From: Sepioteuthis lessoniana
Lineage: Eukaryota; Mollusca; Cephalopoda; Myopsida; Loliginidae
DNA length: 64,000 nt
NCBI GenBank assembly: GCA_963585895.1
Contig: OY757912.1
Location: 80,294,154-80,358,153, forward strand
Direction of reading: 5' to 3'
A program made the translations under genes and the position numbers. Shown piece after piece: positions 58,401 to 64,000 of the stretch (positions are counted from its first letter, which is position 1; each line of letters starts with the position of its first letter). The notes under the pieces are model-generated. The model saw only the letters and a list, made by a program, of their open reading frames with translations. It ran no database searches and was not told the DNA's origin.

Positions 58401-59161
58401 TTGATGAAAGGCATTTCCACAAGTCTTCTTGCTTTTGAGAAGGTAATATTTTTTGTGACCTTAATTTTTAAGATTTCTCTTTCTTTTTCCCAGATTTTAC
58501 ATTGTTTTGAGTCTACTCTGTGGCTTTCATAACAGTTGTTGTAGTTTAAATTATTAGAATAAGTTTTTTCTGTATGGTCTGGTTCATGTGTTCCACATTT
58601 TACTCATACTGGTTTTCTTGAGCAAACTTCTTTCAACAGTCCATATTTCTGGCAATTATAGCACCTTCAAGGATTTGGGATATACTTTTCCACTGGAGGT
58701 TTTGGGTTGTTAAAAGTAAGTATGTATGTGTTAGTGTTGATGGTTTGACTTAATTTTCTGATTGTGATTCTTTTGTCACCTATTATATTTTGTCTTTTTA
58801 ATTCATTTTTTATTTCTGTAATTGAGCATAGGGATAGGTCCTTGTTCCTTACCACACCTCTAGAGGTGTTTAGTCTTTCATGAGGGTAGGTGTTTATATT
58901 TATATTCTGGAATTTTTCCAGTTTTAGAAGTACCTCAGTTTGTTTTTTGTTGCCATTTCTAAGAGGATGGTTTCATTTTTCAGGTTTTTGACCAAAATTG
59001 GAGTAATTATAGAGATAATTTTTTTTCAATAATAAAACATGATCATTTTATAAGAGGGAATTCTTTTAATTGCTGTACAATGAATCTGAGGCATTGTTCT
59101 TCCTTGTCTGAATCAGATTTGTAATGGGGTCTTTTTGCTTGGGTATTTTTTCATAAGCCAT
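55490..59161 (-). mobile_element. I/Nimb-type LINE with RNase H, decayed
   Basis: A non-LTR retrotransposon on the minus strand. ORF1 (59161 to about 58140) starts MAYEKIPKQKDPIT and has an RNA-binding-like part (VRNKDLSLCSI) and CCHC knuckles starting RCYNCQKYGLLKEVC. ORF2 shows an endonuclease (NYNELLLLITELN near 57830, ALGGVSILIRKN, ILIGDFNSHN near 57510, SDHDPIIMEN near 57280), part of the RT (SEWIMEDGFKIFNNKTKW, LGITLDPELSF at 56571-56347), and an RNase H domain (55864-55490: SAEVTAIDPAMN, IHSNSKSVLQAL, ILTWIPSHIGIHENERADKA). Jumps in the text around 56580-56700 show that the RT palm with its catalytic Asp pair is deleted. Many stops. RNase H and zinc knuckles together place it in the I group. 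Confidence 0.85.
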
Positions 59162-59324
59162 GAAAGTAAGTTTTCTATTTTATTGACTATGCTTCCCACT
59201 CACCACACAGCCCTACTTGGGGATATACCTAGGGGGAAATCAACGGATATCAGGGCTACATAATCAGTATACTCATAGTGATGAGAAGTGGTTGCATTGT
59301 GTTCCTGAGTTTTCATTCCAAAGA

Positions 59325-59673
59325 TAATTACTCACCCAGGGTCAGGAAGAGGTATGGGGCTACCCTACAGCCATTGCCCTCTGATTCAGATTTTTGCACA
59401 AATCTGGTAAGAGGGCTGACATAACCAGTAGATTGATCAGATTGGGCCTCTCTGACTACCCGTCTAGCCCACTAAGGGCCAAAGTAGAGTGTTGCAAATC
59501 ACATGACTTGTTTGGTTGCTGGGTCACAGACTGCTTAGACACCAGGATCCTGTCCTCAAACATTACAGGTCACAACCCATGGCCAACAGATAACCTCATT
59601 AAGGGGAGGGGGGATTACCCCTCTGCAGATTTGCAGTCAGGGTATTCTACAGCCCCAGCTGACAGAGCAATAA
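59325..59673 (-). mobile_element. Family E-related block with a different partner
   Basis: The end at 59600-59673 (GGGGATTACCCCTCTGCAGA, TTGCAGTCAGGGTATTCTAC, CAGCCCCAGCTGAC) is the start of the conserved block of family E. The rest (CAGTAGATTGATCAGATTGG, CACATGACTTGTTTGGTTGC) differs from other copies, so the first ~75 bases of the block occur with a different body. An open frame (59394-59726) spans it by chance. Confidence 0.65.
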
Positions 59674-59821
59674 TTAAACAGAAAGCAAGGACAGGTATCC
59701 ATATAATAGATCAGAACTATTTCTAATTAAAAACTAAATAATCATCTTTCATTTGATAAAGATGCCTGCTGTAAAACAACTGTTAGCAAAATATCCTAGA
59801 TATTTCCTGTGGGCTACACTA

Positions 59822-59965
59822 ATTTCTTAGGTAATATGTAATGAGCAGAATGTGTTTCAAGGTTAATTTTTGAATGGATTAAAGCTTGTTTGAATTCAGA
59901 ATTTTCCTTCTTCTGGACTGATTGCCTAAGCAAGGCTAAAGAACCTAGTCTACACAACTCTTTAA
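59822..59965 (-). mobile_element. SINE family A fragment, reverse
   Basis: Matches 48905-49085: TTCTTAGGTAATATGTAAT, TTGTTTGAATTCAGA, CTTCTGGACTGATTGCCTAA. Confidence 0.75.
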
Positions 59966-60125
59966 TTCCCTGGCAGCATTTGAGATACATCTCTTCTGTT
60001 CAAAGAATAGAGGCTAAAGAAATCGATAATGAGCTTCTGTAAGTGTCATGAGACATCCGATGAAGCCTCCAACAGACTGGCCCATTGTTCAAGGGAGATA
60101 ACTATCTATTGTCTCCCAACTAGAT
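59966..60125 (+). repeat. Dispersed repeat family D, 3' part
   Basis: Similar to the last 140 bases of 52440-52900 (TTCCCTGGCAGCATTTGA, ATCTCTTCTGTT, GTGTCATGAGAC, ACTATCTATTGTCTCCC). Confidence 0.7.
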
Positions 60126-60363
60126 GAAATAAAAAAGAAACACGGTTGGCCAACCGCAGTCGAAGGCTACCCAAAGAGTTTCTTTTCAATAGCTACTACA
60201 CCAAGGTGTATAAGAGAATGCAGCTCCTGTCCCTTGATCCATACTTATAATACTGAGTGTTAAGCAAGGTGGCATCAAGTAACATTTTTTTAATCTTTGA
60301 TATGACTTATGCTGGAATTGAACCCTAGTCTCCAGGACAATTAGTGAACACTCTAAATGTTAT
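60126..60363 (-). mobile_element. SINE family C copy, reverse
   Basis: Reverse of 44286-44540: CAGTCGAAGGCTACCC, TTTTCAATAGCTACTACACC, TAATACTGAGTGTTAAGCAA, GGAATTGAACCCTAGTCTCC (B box region). Confidence 0.85.
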
Positions 60364-60594
60364 ACAAATTTCAGTCAGTTCAACCATGTGCTTACAAATA
60401 TATCTGCATGCAAATTGTATAAGATTTCAGCTTATGGTAATCACTGCCAGCTTTTTCCATTAATGATGTAGCCAATACTGAAATTGTTATATGATCTTTT
60501 GAAGCAATATTATGCAAATTTTAATTGCTCTATATCAAGTAAACTAAACTAAAAACAGAAACATAAAATTTAGAGCAATTGAAATGCTTGGCAA

Positions 60595-61065
60595 TAGAGA
60601 AGATATTTAAGTCAAGTCCCCAATCTTCAAGGACCAATATTAGCATTAGTATATCTAGAGTATACCAACACTGAATACAACAGTAGGAAAGACAAGATAT
60701 AAACTTATTTGTACATACAAGAACATTCAATATTTTATATACATAATATATCTACAAGTGATATTAAAAGGAAAGAATGCTCAAACATATCCCAACAGCT
60801 TGAACTAGACATATATTGTTCCATGAACAAGCAGTATATTGATTGGGATGCAAAATAGTGAAAGGCTTACTTGATAAATGTAAGTAAAAGATAGACATGT
60901 GGCTTTACCATTCCCAGGCTGGGTCAGGGGGAATGTCTCAGCCATTCAATGACCAGAGGGAAAAAAAAAGCTAAGGATAGGTTTTTGAAACTGTCATGTG
61001 ACCCCCACACCCACAATAGGTTCCCTAACAGATATGTAAATTATCTAAGGGACGTGATTTTTCAT
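60595..61065 (+). repeat. Dispersed repeat family D copy, long form
   Basis: See 52440-52900. The 3' part differs by short insertions (an A tract near 60960). Confidence 0.78.
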
Positions 61066-62519
61066 TTTATCCCAAAAGAGCCACTGATACAAGTTTCGAT
61101 GGATAAAGCTTTGCTTACAACCACATCTAAATGTTACTAATAAAAAGGAATAAAATAGATACTGTTTTGCTTACTTCAGTTACCTATGACAAAATGTATC
61201 TATCTCTTTTATATTTCTGATATGTCTTAAGTAAATAAGTTTCATTAAATCTTCCAGTCATAACTAAATTTAATCTATATTTGTATTTTCAATATATTGG
61301 GCACATTATAAAGCTTTTATACATATTGTTTTGGCATGCATCCTGTCTGTTGATTGTAATTACATATATTTTTGTTATATAATATAAAAATTTATTTCCA
61401 AGAAAAAAATCAAACTGACCACGTATGGCACTTGATTTGGGCAGTGTGAAAAAGGGAGAAGTAATCCCAGATAATACAGCATCAAAAAGCTACCTCCCAC
61501 TATTGTTGAAAACTACTATTGGGCACCTCAGTACAAATTTGGGGACCAGACTGTCGAGGCAGGAAAAAATAGCCAGTAAATGGGTTTCGTCACTCGGTTC
61601 TTGAACAGCTGATAAATATTTCAAACAGGCAAGAAGCTTCCCAAGAAATAAAAGTAAAATTAAATGAAAGTTGACTACTGAAATTATACCCAGTTAAATA
61701 ACTGAAAAAAAAATTCGACCCCAGAATTCTACTGAAAAGATAATTTTACAAAAGACTTGAAGTTAAATAAAAACTGAAACATTTCAACAAAACTAAAAAG
61801 AAAAAAATATACTCAAATTCAAAGAACTTTGTTTCCCAGACACTCTCTCAGATAAGTTCCTGCAAATTACACTAAAATTTGCCACACTTTATCTTTTCTA
61901 TCCCTTTCTTTCTTGTTTCTTTTTTATAAAATTCCCTTTTAAAAACTTTATTGTCTGTGTTATCTTTTCGAATCAGAATCCGAACTAGAAAGCTGTGGAA
62001 CTTACCGTTTGAACTTACCATTTAAAATTACATGCTAAAGCCCCCTAAAAACATTACTGATTTAAATACTAAATTGGGCTTTAGTGTCATTATCTCCATA
62101 TCAAATTTTATTCTCAACTTTCTTTAATAATATATATTTGCTTTTCATTTGTTTCTCCTTTATGTGTGTGTTTTAGAATGTATCTTTGACCAAATAAACG
62201 AGCAAAAAATAACTCAATTTTTTCAGTGATCAAATTTTCTTTTTCAAATTTTTTTCAGTATATTCATTAAGCTTTTTTTTTCGTGAAAAAAAAAAGAATG
62301 TAATACCAGAAAACAAAACTTTTGTTGCAACTCAAATGTGTGCTGCAAAGAGAAAGGATAAGGGGGAAAAAACAAAAAAAAAAAATTTTTTCCCGTGGTA
62401 ATTACTCTTCAATATATTAATTTTTAATTATCTAATGTAAATCTTTATTTTAAGAAAAATACTAATTTTCAGAATTTAAAAAAAAAAGAAAAGAAAGAAA
62501 ATTAAAATTTGCCGACATA
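61066..62519. other. Intergenic sequence upstream of TAF9
   Basis: No gene or known repeat. AT-rich, with A/T tracts at 62273-62293 and 62370-62395; 61410-61600 is slightly GC-richer but unreadable. Confidence 0.5.
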
Positions 62520-62658
62520 TGCCGTCACCATAGAAACCGAAATTACTTTAAATTTCACAGCTTGCTACACATTAGGTCCGTTTAATCATTGCACTATGAA
62601 CCAGGTCACGTGTTACAAACGTCACTTCCTTTTCTCTGAATTGGCTTCACTTTCCAAA
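62520..62658 (+). promoter_or_regulatory. TAF9 promoter and 5' UTR motifs
   Basis: Within 140 bases upstream of the ATG are an X-box-like GTCACCATAGAAAC (62523-62536, fits RYYNYY-N2-RRNRAC), a CACGTG E-box (62607-62612, GGTCACGTG, USF/MYC type), an inverted ETS core (CACTTCCTTTT, about 62622-62632) and a YY1-like CCAAAATGGCGGT spanning the start codon. This is the usual composition of a TATA-less housekeeping promoter. Motifs are seen directly; use is inferred. Confidence 0.55.
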
Positions 62659-62776
62659 ATGGCGGTGCCAAAGAGTTCGCCTCGTGATGCCCAAGTGATG
62701 GCAGCTATTTTAAAAGATATGGGAGTACAAGATTATGAACCGAGATGTGTAAATCAGATGTTAGAGTTTGCTTACC
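62659..62776 (+). CDS. TAF9: TAF9 exon 1 (TFIID/SAGA histone-fold subunit)
   Basis: First coding exon of transcription initiation factor TFIID subunit 9. It encodes [20 protein letters not shown] and then [19 protein letters not shown], the start of the TAF9 histone fold (helix 1 and the beginning of helix 2), closely matching the animal family (..AILKDMG..YEP..NQMLEFA..). The reading is 39 codons plus one base, ending TAC C before a consensus donor GTAAGT at 62777; the split codon C|GN should restore Arg as in TAF9. TAF9 pairs with TAF6 in TFIID and with a TAF6-like partner in SAGA, in the nucleus. The open frame extends upstream to an ATG at 62509, but 62659 is preferred because homology begins there and its context (AAAATGG) is strong. 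The rest of the protein lies beyond the right edge. Confidence 0.93.
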
Positions 62777-64000
62777 GTAAGTGGTTGCTTCTTTTTTTTG
62801 CCTATGGATCTCGTCTTATTAGCTCATATGTTGATATGTTTTTCACGTGCCCAGCAGCAGTTATCACACAAACATACACACACATGTGATGCAAAAACGT
62901 TAACTTTTAGTGGGAATATTTCGTTTTGTTTTCTTTTTTGTTGCTTCTTTTAACATTCCGATTTCTTTTTTATAAGATTAGCTTGCTAAGCTATCTGACT
63001 ACCCAAACCCTGGCATTTTTTTGAAAATAAAATTTAACAAAACTTCTTGCTTAATCGATTGCTGATTTTGTGTCTTAAAGAGACACTTTATTCCTTAAAT
63101 TTCACGCTAACGAGTTTCTCCAAATTTCTCTCTAGAGAATTATTTATTTACTAGTCTCTGATGGTAATGTAAAAAGTGACGGAATTAATTTGTTTTCAAA
63201 CGGCATGAAAGCATGTTTTCAAGTAAGTTCAATTAACCATGTTTTCGACATGGAAGGAAGTGAAATATTTGTCTAGAATTTTTCTTGTTCCGTAGAGTTC
63301 AGTACTTCGGTACCTGGAAGGTGTTATTATCATTATTATTGTTGTTGTTATTATTTCCTCCTCGTCCTCCAGATTTTTTCTTCCTTTGAACCTGCCCAAT
63401 ACAGTAAAGCATACCACCCCTTTTTTTTTTTGGATGGGGGGGGGAGAGGCTTGTTCTGATATAAACAAGCAACAAAAAAGCTTTCTTGATAATATTGGTT
63501 TTATACATCAAACATATTTTTCTGATGAAAACTAAAGTATGAACCAGCTGAAAATTGTTGAAGATTAGGATGAAAGCACAGTCTTTAAACCACTATAAGA
63601 ACATTAGATTTATCACAAATCACAATGTTGAAATTACATATTTTGTCATTTTCTTGTCACATGGGATATTGTTGACATAAGAATTAGCGCCTGTATAGAA
63701 TAGACAATTTACGTTATTACAGCGAGAACGTACAAAAAGTATATTGAAACGTAATGCTTACATTCACTTTCCAGATAAAAGTAAATTTTAATCTTTTGCT
63801 TCATTCTTAAAAAAAAATAAATTATTGTACTATTAACTCCCAAAAGTACGTCCTCATCTCTCTAGAATTCTCTCAGCAGCCGTATTTCTTTAGTCTTTCT
63901 TTCCCCAACTACTAAGATATCAAGGTATGGTCTATGTTTGATGATATATAATGTTTGTGACTTAAATGTAATGGTAAACAAAACATGATTGCTCTTATCT
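62777..64000 (+). other. TAF9: TAF9 intron 1 (incomplete)
   Basis: Begins with donor GTAAGT. The rest of the TAF9 histone fold (a peptide resembling YVTTILDDAK) was looked for on the plus strand to the right edge and not seen, so exon 2 lies outside. The intron holds a TTATTATC/GTTGTTGTTATT-type simple repeat near 63325-63355 and homopolymer runs near 63421-63450, but no transposon I recognise. Confidence 0.75.

Overview
The window is AT-rich eukaryotic DNA made mostly of introns and transposon debris, with short exons of two conserved animal genes. Recognisable repeat families (RTE-type LINE tails, several tRNA-derived SINE families, an I/Nimb-type LINE, Ty3/gypsy elements, mariners and a multicopy zinc-binding ORF family) together with the base composition suggest a mollusc, most likely a cephalopod such as an octopus. 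The species is an inference from remembered repeat families; no search was run.

Two host genes can be supported. (1) RABL2, a Rab-like small GTPase of cilia and intraflagellar transport, lies on the minus strand. Its first three coding exons are at 51407-51552 (P-loop), 37699-37728 (a 30-bp micro-exon) and 32402-32481. They join in phase and are separated by introns of about 13.7 and 5.2 kb. I found no later exon, so the gene probably runs past the left edge or I missed an exon between 1 and 32400. (2) TAF9, a histone-fold subunit of TFIID/SAGA, starts on the plus strand at 62659. Only exon 1 (62659-62776) is in the window; intron 1 runs to the right edge. Both starts have an AAAATGGCG context, nearby ETS-type motifs and a sequence fitting the RFX X-box.

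Layout. 1-2.2 kb: a decayed member of a multicopy zinc-binding ORF family (two frameshifts, two stops). 3.3-4.3 kb: a decayed gypsy integrase tail. 5-5.6 kb: a dispersed repeat and an RTE LINE tail. 6.2-7.3 kb: GC-richer, LTR-like sequence. 8.46-13.77 kb: an almost full-length, decayed Ty3/gypsy element on the minus strand, with paired LTRs, Gag, protease, RT, RNase H, integrase, a duplicated block inside RT and a second LTR-like block in the leader. 14-32 kb: SINEs, two decayed mariners and a third mariner fragment, LINE tails, a hAT-type MITE with hairpins. 32-51.5 kb: RABL2 introns packed with SINEs and a mosaic repeat (family E). 51.6-62.5 kb: intergenic, with a decayed RNase H-bearing LINE (55.5-59.2 kb) and an RTE tail split by a solo-LTR-like insertion.

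Names A to E for repeat families are mine, based only on matches between copies inside this window. Family E is the best candidate for something not described: it joins a conserved ~215-bp block, a variable block of ~40-bp degenerate repeats, and a 3' tail shared with tRNA-SINE family B.
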